This document shows, one piece after another, positions 48,491 to 56,497 of a stretch of DNA of 64,000 bases. How positions within the stretch are numbered: position 1 is the stretch's first letter; every line of letters begins with the position of its first letter. Source of the stretch: Armatimonadota bacterium (GTDB lineage Bacteria; Armatimonadota; UBA10988); the NCBI GenBank assembly GCA_016235455.1, contig JACRKZ010000068.1, positions 1-64,000 on the forward strand, given 5' to 3'. A program made the translations under genes and the position numbers. The notes under the pieces were generated by a model that saw nothing but the letters and a program-made list of their open reading frames with translations, ran no database searches and was not told the origin of the DNA.

Positions 48491-48496
48491 TACAAT
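48491..48496 (+). promoter_or_regulatory. -10 box upstream of ubiD
   Basis: TACAAT lies 19 bases before the ubiD start, with GAGG at 48507-48510 in the short leader. The -35 region is weak. Confidence 0.5.
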
Positions 48497-48515
48497 ACCG
48501 CCTAACGAGGCCCCG

Positions 48516-49979
48516 ATGAGCTACCCGAACTTTCGTGCCTTTGTCGACGACCTGGAACGCCGCGGCGAACTGACACGCGTCAGCCGCGCCGTTGACCCCG
48601 TGCTGGAGATCACCGAGATCGCCGACCGCTGCGTCAAGCAGGGCGGTCCCGCACTGCTGTTCGAGAACCCGGTGGGCTCGACCATTCCCGTGGCCATCAA
48701 CACCTATGCGTCCTGGCGGCGCATGGGCCTGGCCCTGGGCGCGGAATCGATGGACGAGATCGCCGAGCGCATCCGCAAGCTCGTGCACCTGCCCCAGGCG
48801 CTGCCGCGCATGAGCCTGGGCGAGAAGCTGGCCGCCGGCTGGGAGGCGCTGGGCCTGTTGCCCCAGCTCAAACCCCGCCTGGTCAAGACCGGCCGTTGTC
48901 AGGAGATCGTGGAGACGGAGTATCCTAACCTGCTTGAGCTGCCGGTTCTCTGGTGCTGGCCCGAGGATGGCGGCCGCTTTGTGACGCTGCCCCTGGTGTT
49001 CACTCGCGACCGTGTGACTGGGGCGCGCAACGTGGGTATGTACCGGCTGCAGGTCTTCGACGAGCGCACCACGGGCATGCACTGGCATTTCCACAAGGAG
49101 AGCAGCCGACGCTACCAGGACTACGAGGCGTGTGGCGAGCGCATGGAGGTGGCGGTGGCGCTGGGCGGCGACCCGACGCTGACCTACTGCGCCACGGCAC
49201 CGCTGCCCGACGGCATCGACGAGATGATGCTGGCCGGCTTCCTGCGTGGCTCGGCGGTGGAAATGGTGCAGTGCAAGACGGTTGACCTGCAGGTGCCGGC
49301 CAGCGCGGAGATCGTGCTGGAAGGCTACGTGGAGCCCGGGGAGCGGCGGCGCGAGGGCCCGTTCGGCGACCATACCGGCTTCTACAGCCTGGCCGACGAC
49401 TATCCGGTGTTCCATGTGACGGCCATCACGCGCGCCGCCGACGCGGTCTACCCCTGCACCGTGGTGGGCAAGCCGCCGATGGAGGACACGTATCTGGGCG
49501 GCGCGACGGAGCGCATCTTCCTGCCGCTGATCCAGATGGTCATGCCCGAAATCCGCGATATGGCCATGCCCCTGGCGGGTGTCTTCCACAACTGCGTGGT
49601 GGTCAGCATCGACAAGCGCTACCCGCTGCACGCGCGCAAGATCTGCTACGCCATCTGGGGCACGGGCCAGCTCATGTTCACCAAGTTCATCATCGTGGTG
49701 GACAAGCATGTCGACGTGCACAATGAGCAGGAAGTGATGTGGCACGTCTGGAACTCGGTCGACCCGCGGCGTGACACGTTCGTGGTGGACGGTCCGCTGG
49801 ACGCGCTCGACCACACCTGCCCGCAGCCGTGCTGGGGCTCGAAGATGGGCATCGACGCGACGAAGAAATGGGCCAGCGAGGGGTTTGCGCGGGAGTGGCC
49901 CAATGAGATCGACATGAGCGAGGCGATCCGGGCGCGGGTGGATGGGATGTGGAGTGAGCTGGGTATAGACTTGGGGTAG
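48516..49979 (+). CDS. ubiD: UbiD-family decarboxylase (menaquinone/ubiquinone type)
   Basis: The 487-residue product starts at ATG 48516. The frame upstream is the antisense of the lipoprotein gene. It has MHWHFHKESSRRYQDYEACG, VAVALGGDPTLTYCATAPLP, EGPFGDHTGFYSL and YAIWGTGQLMFTKF, all standard. The E-R-E set and prenylated-FMN site are conserved as far as I can see. It decarboxylates a prenylated aromatic acid. With ubiX and ubiA in the same operon, it probably serves menaquinone synthesis by the futalosine route, where these are also known as mqn genes, or ubiquinone. Confidence 0.94.
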   Translation: MSYPNFRAFVDDLERRGELTRVSRAVDPVLEITEIADRCVKQGGPALLFENPVGSTIPVAINTYASWRRMGLALGAESMDEIAERIRKLVHLPQALPRMSLGEKLAAGWEALGLLPQLKPRLVKTGRCQEIVETEYPNLLELPVLWCWPEDGGRFVTLPLVFTRDRVTGARNVGMYRLQVFDERTTGMHWHFHKESSRRYQDYEACGERMEVAVALGGDPTLTYCATAPLPDGIDEMMLAGFLRGSAVEMVQCKTVDLQVPASAEIVLEGYVEPGERRREGPFGDHTGFYSLADDYPVFHVTAITRAADAVYPCTVVGKPPMEDTYLGGATERIFLPLIQMVMPEIRDMAMPLAGVFHNCVVVSIDKRYPLHARKICYAIWGTGQLMFTKFIIVVDKHVDVHNEQEVMWHVWNSVDPRRDTFVVDGPLDALDHTCPQPCWGSKMGIDATKKWASEGFAREWPNEIDMSEAIRARVDGMWSELGIDLG

Positions 49980-49990
49980 GTGGGCGACCG

Positions 49991-50446
49991 ATGGTCAAGC
50001 ACACGGCGGAGTCGTATCGCGAGGCAGCGCTGGCCCATCTGAAGCTGGCGCTGAGCCTGCACCACGATCTGGCCGCCTACGGCGCCGCCCACTACTGGGC
50101 AGGACTGGCTGTGGAGTGCATGTTGCGGGCGTGGCGCAGGTTGGCTCATGCCGAGTTCGACAGCCGCCACGACTTGGTTGCATTGGCCAGAGCCGCGCGA
50201 TTCCATCAGGTTGTAGGTCCCGATCTAGCACCATTGGTGTCCACGGCGCTGGGCGAAGTGGCCGTACGCTGGTCCAACGACCACCGCTACCGGCCGGCCC
50301 GCCTGATTGAGCGATGGCTGCGCGACCAGGGCCTTGACCGGCACGTCGCCGGTGACAAGCTGAAGTACAGCAGCACGTGCATCATCGATGCAGCACAGAC
50401 GATCGTACAGATGGGAGCACGACGATGGCCTTCGACGACGAACTGA
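49991..50446 (+). CDS. HEPN-domain protein
   Basis: The 151-residue product starts at ATG 49991. An all-helical HEPN-like pattern is visible: ESYREAALAHLKLALSLHHD, AAHYWAGLAVECMLRAW and FDSRHDLVALAR. HEPN proteins are often RNases in toxin-antitoxin pairs, with an R-x4-6-H motif. Here the likely candidate is SRHD, though the spacing is not typical. It overlaps the next small gene by 22 bases, and the pair sits between ubiD and ubiX with no gap. It may be a toxin-like partner or a protein-binding domain recruited to the operon. Confidence 0.72.
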   Translation: MVKHTAESYREAALAHLKLALSLHHDLAAYGAAHYWAGLAVECMLRAWRRLAHAEFDSRHDLVALARAARFHQVVGPDLAPLVSTALGEVAVRWSNDHRYRPARLIERWLRDQGLDRHVAGDKLKYSSTCIIDAAQTIVQMGARRWPSTTN

Positions 50447-50688
50447 GGCAGAGCTTGGTCGAGCGGTTCCCCGGGGCCGAACTGGTCGACTTCGGCCGCG
50501 CCGATGAGGCCGACCAACTCGGCGGCGTCGTGTGCTGGGAGGGCTTTGAGGACGTGGCGCAGATCGACCGGCAGATCGCGCTATGGGACATGCTGAAGGG
50601 CAGGTTCTCCCGCGACCAACTGCTTGAGGTTGGCTTCATCATGACCTTCACCCCCTTCGAGCTGACCGCCCTGGCCGAGCGCTCGTGA
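50425..50688 (+). CDS. Small acidic partner of the HEPN protein
   Basis: The 87-residue product starts at ATG 50425 after GGGAG. It contains LRQSLVERFPGAELVDFGRA, VVCWEGFEDVAQIDRQIALW and FIMTFTPFELTAL. It lacks the GSxARG...DxD motif of the nucleotidyltransferases that usually accompany HEPN proteins. A compact alpha/beta fold is likely. By position and acidity it could be an antitoxin-like binder of the HEPN protein. It overlaps ubiX by four bases, so it belongs to the operon. I do not recognise a named family. Confidence 0.65.
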   Translation: MAFDDELRQSLVERFPGAELVDFGRADEADQLGGVVCWEGFEDVAQIDRQIALWDMLKGRFSRDQLLEVGFIMTFTPFELTALAERS

Positions 50689-51284
50689 ACACACCACCCC
50701 ATCGCCTCGTCATCGCCGTCTCCGGCGCCTCGGGCAGCCGCTATGCGCGGCTGCTGCTGGAGCACGCCATCCCCTTTGTGCCCGAGATCGGCCTGGTGGT
50801 CAGCCGTGTGGCGCCACAGGTTATCGCCCAGGAGCTCGACCTGCCCGAGGGCGACCTGCTGGCCGGGCTGGCTCTGCCCGAGGGCCATCGCGTCACGCGC
50901 CATGCCATCGACGACTACCGCGCGCCGTTTGCCTCGGGCTCCAATGTCTATGATGCCATGGTCGTCGTGCCGTGCAGCCAGGGGCTGATCGGCCGCATGG
51001 CGCACGGCATCAGCGACTGCCTGATCAGCCGGGCCGCCGATGTGTTCCTCAAGGAGCGGCGCCCGCTCATCCTCGTGCCGCGCGAGATGCCCATGAGCAC
51101 GCTGCATCTGCGCAACCAGCTCACGCTGGCCGAAGCCGGAGCGCTGATACTGCCGGCCTGCCCCAACTTCTACCATCGACCACAAACGGTGGAGGAGGTT
51201 ATGCTGACGGTGGTCGACCGCATCCTGTCGCACCTGAACCTGCGGCGACCGGGGAGTCGGCGTTGGTCCGAGGAGGCTCGATGA
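50685..51284 (+). CDS. ubiX: Flavin prenyltransferase
   Basis: The 199-residue product starts at GTG 50685 (GTGA overlap). The FMN site is VIAVSGASGSRYA (9-21). Further boxes are MVVVPCSQGLIGRMAHGISDCLI and PREMPMSTLHLRNQLTLAEAGA. It attaches a dimethylallyl unit to FMN to make the cofactor required by UbiD, whose gene is upstream in the same operon. Confidence 0.95.
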   Translation: MNTPPHRLVIAVSGASGSRYARLLLEHAIPFVPEIGLVVSRVAPQVIAQELDLPEGDLLAGLALPEGHRVTRHAIDDYRAPFASGSNVYDAMVVVPCSQGLIGRMAHGISDCLISRAADVFLKERRPLILVPREMPMSTLHLRNQLTLAEAGALILPACPNFYHRPQTVEEVMLTVVDRILSHLNLRRPGSRRWSEEAR

Positions 51285-52180
51285 GGTCGTTTGCCGCTGA
51301 TCTGAGGGGATTCCTGACCGATATCCGGTTGGAGCACAGCCTCTTCGCGCTGCCGTTTGCGCTGATCGGCGCGCTGCTGGCCTGTCAGGCCGGGCTGTAT
51401 GCCGGCACCCGCCTGCTGCCCTATCCCAGCCGCCACGAGTTGCTCTATCTGGTGGTGGCCATGGTCGCCGCGCGTAGCGCCGCCATGGGCTTCAACCGTG
51501 TGGTCGACCGCCACATCGACGCCCGCAACCCGCGCACGGCGGGCCGCAGCCTGGCCGCGGGCCGGGCCCGCGTGGTCACCTACTGGGTGCTCATCGCCGG
51601 CGGCTCCGCGCTCACCTGGCTGGTCGCCGGGCGGTTCAACGCGCTGGCCCAGCGCTGCGCGCCGTTCGCGCTCGGGGTGCTGTTCTTCTACAGCCTGACC
51701 AAGCGCTTCACCGCGTTGTGTCACTTCTTCCTGGGCCTGGCGCTGGCCATCTCGCCGTTGGCCGCCTGGGTGGCCCTGTGCGGCAAACTGCCAGCCGCCT
51801 GGCCGCCCTATCTGCTGTCGGCCGCGGTGCTGTTGTGGGTGGCCGGCTTCGACGTGCTCTATGCCACGTTGGATCTCGAATTCGACCGGCGCGAGCGGCT
51901 GCACTCCATCCCCGCCGCCCTGGGCCTGCACCGCGCGTTGTGGGCGGCGCGGCTGTGTCATCTGGGCACGGCGCTGTGCCTGCTGGCCTTCTATGCGGCC
52001 ACCTCGGGCCTGGGAGTCGGGTTCGGGCTGGCCACGCTGCTGTCGCTGGGCCTGCTGGCCTACCAGCATCTGCTGGTCCGAGCCGACGATCTGGGCCGGG
52101 TCAATGCCGCCTTCTTCACCGTCAATGCGGTGCTCGGGCTGATCCTGCTGGTCGGCGCGGTGCTCGACTGGGTGCTATAG
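51281..52180 (+). CDS. ubiA: UbiA-family prenyltransferase
   Basis: The 299-residue product starts at ATG 51281 with AGGAGG four bases upstream, and overlaps ubiX by four bases. The first Asp-rich motif NRVVDRHID (Asn72, Asp76, Asp80) and the second, DLEFDRRERLHSIPA, are both present. The protein has eight or nine membrane helices. It prenylates an aromatic acid for quinone synthesis, most likely the MqnP/UbiA step whose product UbiD then decarboxylates. The 3' end overlaps the convergent ion-channel gene by six bases. Confidence 0.93.
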   Translation: MRSFAADLRGFLTDIRLEHSLFALPFALIGALLACQAGLYAGTRLLPYPSRHELLYLVVAMVAARSAAMGFNRVVDRHIDARNPRTAGRSLAAGRARVVTYWVLIAGGSALTWLVAGRFNALAQRCAPFALGVLFFYSLTKRFTALCHFFLGLALAISPLAAWVALCGKLPAAWPPYLLSAAVLLWVAGFDVLYATLDLEFDRRERLHSIPAALGLHRALWAARLCHLGTALCLLAFYAATSGLGVGFGLATLLSLGLLAYQHLLVRADDLGRVNAAFFTVNAVLGLILLVGAVLDWVL

Positions 52181-53221
52181 CCCGCTCAACTCACTGGCCG
52201 TGGTCGGCGCTATCCACTCCATGAAGTGCGCCATGTTGGGGTACAGCCCGAAGCCGATGACCACGTCGCCGGCGCGCAGCACGTAGGTCGGGTCGGGGCT
52301 GATCACCAGTTTGCCGTCGGCCGCGGCTTTGACCGCCGCTATCAACACGCCGGTCTCCTGGCGCACACCGGTGTCGCGCAGGGCCTGGTCACAGACGCGG
52401 CTGCCCGTCTCCACCACCGCCTCGCGCACCACCAGCCCGGCCTCGTGGCTCTCGCCCCAGCCGGCCATGAGTTCGGCCACCGAGGGCGACACCGCCGCCA
52501 TGGCCAGCCGGTGCGCGCCGAGATCGTACGGCGAGACCACCGCATCCGCGCCCGCACGCCGCAGCTTGGCCTCGGAGCCGGGCGCCATGGCCGCGGCACA
52601 GATGTGCAGGTCGGGCACCAGTTCGCGCGCGGTCAGTGTCACGAACACATTGACCGGATCGCTCCGCGTCACGGCCATCAGGCCGTCGGCGCGCGCGATG
52701 CGCGCCTTGAGCAAGGTCTCCTCGTCGGTGGCATCGCCGCAGAGCGCCATCAGTCCATCGGCGCGCGCCTCCTCGACGGCTTGCGAGTTGGTGTCGATGA
52801 CCAGCGCGGTGCGACCGTTGCGCCGCAGCCACTTGGCCACGGACCGGCCCACCAAGCCGTAGCCAATGACCACAAAGTGCCGCTCGGCGGCGGCCAGGTC
52901 GCGTTCCATCTGGCGGCTCCTCCAGCGCTGCCAGCCTATAACGGCCAGCTCGATGATATGGGCAACAATGAACGTCCAGGTGGCCAGTCCGACCACGATG
53001 ACCGCCATGGTGAAGATCTTGGCCTCATCGGTCAGCGCGTAGTCGTTGTAGCCGATGGTGGTAATGGTGGTGAGCGTGAAGAACAGCGCCTGCAACAGGC
53101 TCCACGGCATGAGATGGGTGTAGGCATACGCCGCGACCAGGAACAGCAGCGCCAGCACGCCCACGGCGCGAGAGAGGCGGTAGCGCACAGCCTGCAGATC
53201 CCGGTCGGCACCCGTCAACAT
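52175..53221 (-). CDS. Two-helix K+ channel with RCK (TrkA-N/C) domains
   Basis: The 348-residue product starts at ATG 53221; the longer frame upstream is a shadow of the next gene. Two membrane helices (about 17-36 and 68-96) flank the pore helix and filter TTITTIGYNDY. The selectivity sequence is TIGYND at 55-60, where nearly all K+ channels have GYG. The cytoplasmic part has an NAD-type Rossmann start HFVVIGYGLVGRSVAKWL (115-132), then an RCK C-terminal domain ending at about 340. It is an MthK-like, ligand-gated channel. The Asn in the filter may alter selectivity. Confidence 0.87.
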   Translation of the reverse strand: MLTGADRDLQAVRYRLSRAVGVLALLFLVAAYAYTHLMPWSLLQALFFTLTTITTIGYNDYALTDEAKIFTMAVIVVGLATWTFIVAHIIELAVIGWQRWRSRQMERDLAAAERHFVVIGYGLVGRSVAKWLRRNGRTALVIDTNSQAVEEARADGLMALCGDATDEETLLKARIARADGLMAVTRSDPVNVFVTLTARELVPDLHICAAAMAPGSEAKLRRAGADAVVSPYDLGAHRLAMAAVSPSVAELMAGWGESHEAGLVVREAVVETGSRVCDQALRDTGVRQETGVLIAAVKAAADGKLVISPDPTYVLRAGDVVIGFGLYPNMAHFMEWIAPTTASELSGL

Positions 53222-53225
53222 CGGC

Positions 53226-53810
53226 TCAGGTCCTCGCCGGTGGTTGCAGGTCGCCGGTCTCGGGGTCGATGCGCCAGCCGTGGTTGAGGCACCACTGCCG
53301 CACCTGCATGGCGCGGCCCATGGCGCCCATGAACCTCTCGCGCAACTCCGGGTCGCCGATCCCGGCCGCCGCGGTCTCGATGCTGCGCCGCGTCGACTGG
53401 GCCAGTTGCGTCTCCACCAGCTCACGCCCGGTGGGCATCGGCTCGCCTTCAGGCTCGGCCGCGTCCGTCTCCTCGGTCAGCCGGCGCACCAGCTCGTAGT
53501 CCACCTCGAAGCGCAGCTTCTCAATGCCCGCCTCGGGGCACACCTGCCGCAGCCGCTCGGTCAGACGCCGCGACTGGCTGTGCAGTGTCTGGCTCCAGGT
53601 GGCGTTATCCACCGAGACGACCAGCGTTCCGCCCAGCAGTCGGTTGGGCAGCGTGTGTCGACCCATCAGCTCGCCAACGATCTCGCGCCACCGCCGACGC
53701 AGCATGCCCATGCGCAGGATGTCGGCCGCGCCGGGCTGACGCGCTAGGATCTGCTGCGCCAGGCCACCGACCTCGCTCAGCCTGCCGTCGGTCACGCGGG
53801 GACTGCCCAT
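53226..53810 (-). CDS. DUF721 (DciA-like) protein
   Basis: The 194-residue product is taken to start at ATG 53810 (GAGGA eight bases upstream); GTG 53825, overlapping the recF stop, is an alternative. It has the DUF721 pattern LAQQILARQPGAADIL, RRRWREIVGELMGRHTLP and LLGGTLVVSVDNATWSQTLHSQ. Such proteins near recF and dnaN include DciA, which loads the replicative helicase in bacteria lacking DnaC. The C-terminal half is helical and specific to this lineage. It follows recF with a 12-base gap. Confidence 0.85.
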   Translation of the reverse strand: MGSPRVTDGRLSEVGGLAQQILARQPGAADILRMGMLRRRWREIVGELMGRHTLPNRLLGGTLVVSVDNATWSQTLHSQSRRLTERLRQVCPEAGIEKLRFEVDYELVRRLTEETDAAEPEGEPMPTGRELVETQLAQSTRRSIETAAAGIGDPELRERFMGAMGRAMQVRQWCLNHGWRIDPETGDLQPPART

Positions 53811-53821
53811 CGAGCTGTTCC

Positions 53822-54952
53822 TCACAGGCACTGCACCGTTCCGGCTTCCACCATGCGCCGGTCCGCTTCCGCCAGACCTGGCAGGTCCCAGCCTTCAGCC
53901 TCGGCGCCGCTCAGCAGCACCTGGTCTGCTTCCTCGGCCAGGGCGATGACCGCCGCGCGACGATGACTGTCCAGTTCTGACAGTACATCGTCGAGCAGCA
54001 GGATCGGCGCCTCGCCCAGATGTTGTGCCACTACCCGCAATTCTGCCATTTTGAGCGCCAGGGCGGCAGTCCGTTGCTGCCCCTGGCTGCCGAACGTACG
54101 CGCATCGACGTCGTTGACGCGCAACCGCAGATCATCGCGGTGCGGACCGACCAGCGTCAGGCCGCGGCGCATCTCGTCGGTGCGCTTCACGATGAGCTGC
54201 TCTCTCATGCCGTCCGCCAACTGCTCCGGGGTGTCTCCGTCCAGGCGCAGATGGGGCTCGTAGCTCACCTCAAGCTCCTCTCGGCCGCCGGAGAGCACAC
54301 GGTGAAGGTCAGCCGCCTCATGGCCCAGTCGGGCCGTCCAGTCGCGTCTGAGCGCCATCATCACCCCGGCGCGGTCGGCCAACTCATCGTCCAGGGCGAG
54401 CAGCAGGTTCTCGTCGACCCGTCGGCCCGGCCCGCCGCGACCCAAGGCCGAGCGCAGCAGGCTGTTGCGCTGACGCAGCACGCCGCGGTAGCCGCCGAGC
54501 GCGGTCAGGTAGGCCGAGCTGGTCTGGCCGATGCAGGTGTTGAGGAACTCACGCCGGTCACCCGGCGCGCCGCTGACCAGTTGCAGCTCGCCCGGCCCGA
54601 AATAGACGACGACCAGCTCGCCGATGCCGTCGGCGAGGCGCTTGCGAGGCTGACCGTCGACCCGCAGGCTCTTGCCGCCATCGCGTTTGAGGCTGAGGCT
54701 GACCGCCACGGGATCGCGCTGGCCGCGCCGCGCTTCGCCGCGGATGACCGCCTCGGCCGCGCCCCAGCGCACCATTTCGCCATCACGCGCGGCACGCGGC
54801 GAGCGGGCCAGGGCCAGGAGAGCGACGGCCTCGAGCAGGTTGGTCTTGCCCTGGGCGTTGGCGCCCTGGAACACCGTCAGCCGTCGCTCGAAGGCCAGTT
54901 TCAGGCCAACGTAGTTGCGGAAGTCGGTCAGCTCGAGGCGTTCTAGGAACAT
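53822..54952 (-). CDS. recF: DNA replication and repair protein RecF
   Basis: The 376-residue product starts at ATG 54952. Walker A is GANAQGKTNLLEA (30-42), with the signature region DEMRRGLTLVGPHRDDL and Walker B ILLLDDVLSELDSHRR. It loads RecA at gaps in DNA. The order dnaN-recF-DUF721 is the common bacterial arrangement beside the origin. The gap to dnaN is only ten bases. Confidence 0.95.
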   Translation of the reverse strand: MFLERLELTDFRNYVGLKLAFERRLTVFQGANAQGKTNLLEAVALLALARSPRAARDGEMVRWGAAEAVIRGEARRGQRDPVAVSLSLKRDGGKSLRVDGQPRKRLADGIGELVVVYFGPGELQLVSGAPGDRREFLNTCIGQTSSAYLTALGGYRGVLRQRNSLLRSALGRGGPGRRVDENLLLALDDELADRAGVMMALRRDWTARLGHEAADLHRVLSGGREELEVSYEPHLRLDGDTPEQLADGMREQLIVKRTDEMRRGLTLVGPHRDDLRLRVNDVDARTFGSQGQQRTAALALKMAELRVVAQHLGEAPILLLDDVLSELDSHRRAAVIALAEEADQVLLSGAEAEGWDLPGLAEADRRMVEAGTVQCL

Positions 54953-54962
54953 GCTGGGGTCA

Positions 54963-56093
54963 TCAACCCATCTGCATGGGCATCAGCACGTAGACGTAGT
55001 CTTCCTCGGCCACCGGCTTGACGGCGCCGGGATGGTTGGAGGCGGTGAGCTGCAGCTTGATCTGCTCGCACTTGAGGTAGACCAGCACATCGTGCAGGTA
55101 GTCGGCGTTGAAGGCTATTTCCAGGCCCTCGGTGACGCCGCTGGTCACCTCGATCTCGATGTCGTCGAGCATCTCCTCGGCGCGACCGATCTTGGTGCTG
55201 GCGGCGTTGAGGTGCAACTGGCCGTCGACCGTGGCGCGCAGGATCAGCTTGCGGTTATCCTCCCGCGAGACGATAGCGCAGCGCTTGACGCTCTCGCGCA
55301 GGCGCGCCGTGTCCATGGTGATGGTCCAGTCGGTGCGGCTGGGAATGACCTTGCGGTAGTTGGGGAACTCGCCCTCGATGAGCCGTGAGATGACGGTCAC
55401 GCCGTCGAAGCGGAACTGCACCTGGCTCTCGGTCAGGTCGATGTTGACCACCGACTTGTCGTCCTCGGACAACAACCGCTCCACTTCGCGCAGGGCACGC
55501 GCCGGGATGATGTGCGCCACGACGCTACCGGGGATATCGTCGATGGCCTCCGAGCAGGTGGCCAGCCGGTGGGTGTCCGTCGCCACCAGGCGCAGTCGGC
55601 CATCCTCGATGGTGAACAACATGCCGGTCAGCCGAGCGCGGGTCTCGTCATGCCCGACGGCGATGATGCACGCGTTGATCATGTGCTTGAGCAGGCCTTG
55701 AGGCACGGCGAAGCTCGTCTCGCTGTTGAGTGCGGGGATGACCGGGAACTCATCGGCGGGCAGGCCGTGAACTTCCATCTCGCCGCGGCCACAACGGAAT
55801 GTGACGTGGTCGCTGTCGTCGCTCTCCACCACCAGCGGCGGACCGGCCGGCTGCGCGCCGACCACTTCGCTAAACAGGCGCGCGGGCAGCGTGGTGCGAC
55901 CGACAATCTCGGTGTCCACGGCCAGGCGAGCGCGAATGCCGATCTCGTGATCGGTGGCCGAAAGGGTCAGACCGTCGCCGTCGGCTTCCAGCAGAATGTT
56001 GGACAAGATGGGCAGCGTGCTGCGGCTGGAGACCGCGCGCTGCACCGTGCCAATGGCCTGCTGGAGCTGCTCACGCTGCGTGACGAACTTCAT
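54963..56093 (-). CDS. dnaN: DNA polymerase III sliding clamp (beta subunit)
   Basis: The 376-residue product starts at ATG 56093 (MKFVTQREQLQQAIG) with GGAG ten bases upstream; the frame upstream is non-coding. The first domain reads SSRSTLPILSNILLEADGDGL, the third domain carries the usual hydrophobic cleft, and the last residues are VLMPMQMG, as in other clamps. It holds polymerase on DNA. dnaA, which normally precedes it, is not in the window. The upstream 400 bases carry the DnaA-box cluster instead. Confidence 0.96.
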   Translation of the reverse strand: MKFVTQREQLQQAIGTVQRAVSSRSTLPILSNILLEADGDGLTLSATDHEIGIRARLAVDTEIVGRTTLPARLFSEVVGAQPAGPPLVVESDDSDHVTFRCGRGEMEVHGLPADEFPVIPALNSETSFAVPQGLLKHMINACIIAVGHDETRARLTGMLFTIEDGRLRLVATDTHRLATCSEAIDDIPGSVVAHIIPARALREVERLLSEDDKSVVNIDLTESQVQFRFDGVTVISRLIEGEFPNYRKVIPSRTDWTITMDTARLRESVKRCAIVSREDNRKLILRATVDGQLHLNAASTKIGRAEEMLDDIEIEVTSGVTEGLEIAFNADYLHDVLVYLKCEQIKLQLTASNHPGAVKPVAEEDYVYVLMPMQMG

Positions 56094-56115
56094 TGCTGGT
56101 GGCTCCTCATACGGA

Positions 56116-56339
56116 TTGTCCACAACCGGGTCGAGCCCTTCGACAGAGACTCTTATGAATCTAGATCAGCGATCAGTAGCAGTAGGCCCGGTGGAAACGG
56201 TGGAAACCGTCGACCGGCCGCTCCCGGGGCCAATCGGGGCGGTGGATAGTCTGGTGGATAACCACCGGACTCTTGTTGACTTGTCCACCGGCCGCGAGCG
56301 CCCATGATATCCCCAAACCTATCCACCGTGCAATCCACC
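56116..56339. promoter_or_regulatory. Probable replication origin (oriC), DnaA-box cluster
   Basis: The region holds eight 9-mers close to TTATCCACA: TTGTCCACA 56116-56124, GTTTCCACC on the minus strand at 56190-56198 and 56199-56207, CTATCCACC (minus) 56241-56249, TTATCCACC (minus) 56253-56261, TTGTCCACC 56281-56289, CTATCCACC 56319-56327 and CAATCCACC 56331-56339. It lies between the 5' ends of dnaN and cinA, genes diverge from it on both sides, and a moderately A+T-rich patch (56149-56176) with AGTAG repeats is inside. The boxes prefer C at the last position. No other gap in the window has such a set. Confidence 0.8.
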
Positions 56340-56346
56340 GGCTTCT

Positions 56347-56379
56347 CGACCGAAACGGTGTCAGGACCCGTTTCGGTCG
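56347..56379. repeat. Hairpin related to the 52-bp palindrome
   Basis: CGACCGAAACGG (56347-56358) and its exact complement (56368-56379) enclose TGTCAGGAC. The motif ACGGTGTCAGG with flanking GTTTCG is the same as in the arms at 44527-44632, so both seem to belong to one dispersed family. It borders the origin region on the cinA side. The remaining bases up to cinA (56380-56497) have a weak promoter-like pair CTGGCG/TAGACT at 56394-56422. Confidence 0.6.
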
Positions 56380-56497
56380 CGGGGCGCTACCTGCTGGCGC
56401 ATCCGGCGGATGGTGTTAGACTGTAAGGATAGTGGGTCCAGCCGGCCATGACCAGTGGTGACGGCGGACACGGAGCAGAGCCACAGAAGGACGGGCG

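Noticed and set aside
47481..48515. N-terminal extension of ubiD by 345 codons
   Set aside because: It is antisense to the lipoprotein gene and has no family match. ATG 48516 gives the standard UbiD start, with a -10 box and GAGG just upstream.
49991..50688. Ordinary HEPN-MNT toxin-antitoxin system
   Set aside because: The partner has no nucleotidyltransferase motif, and both genes are integrated into an essential operon.
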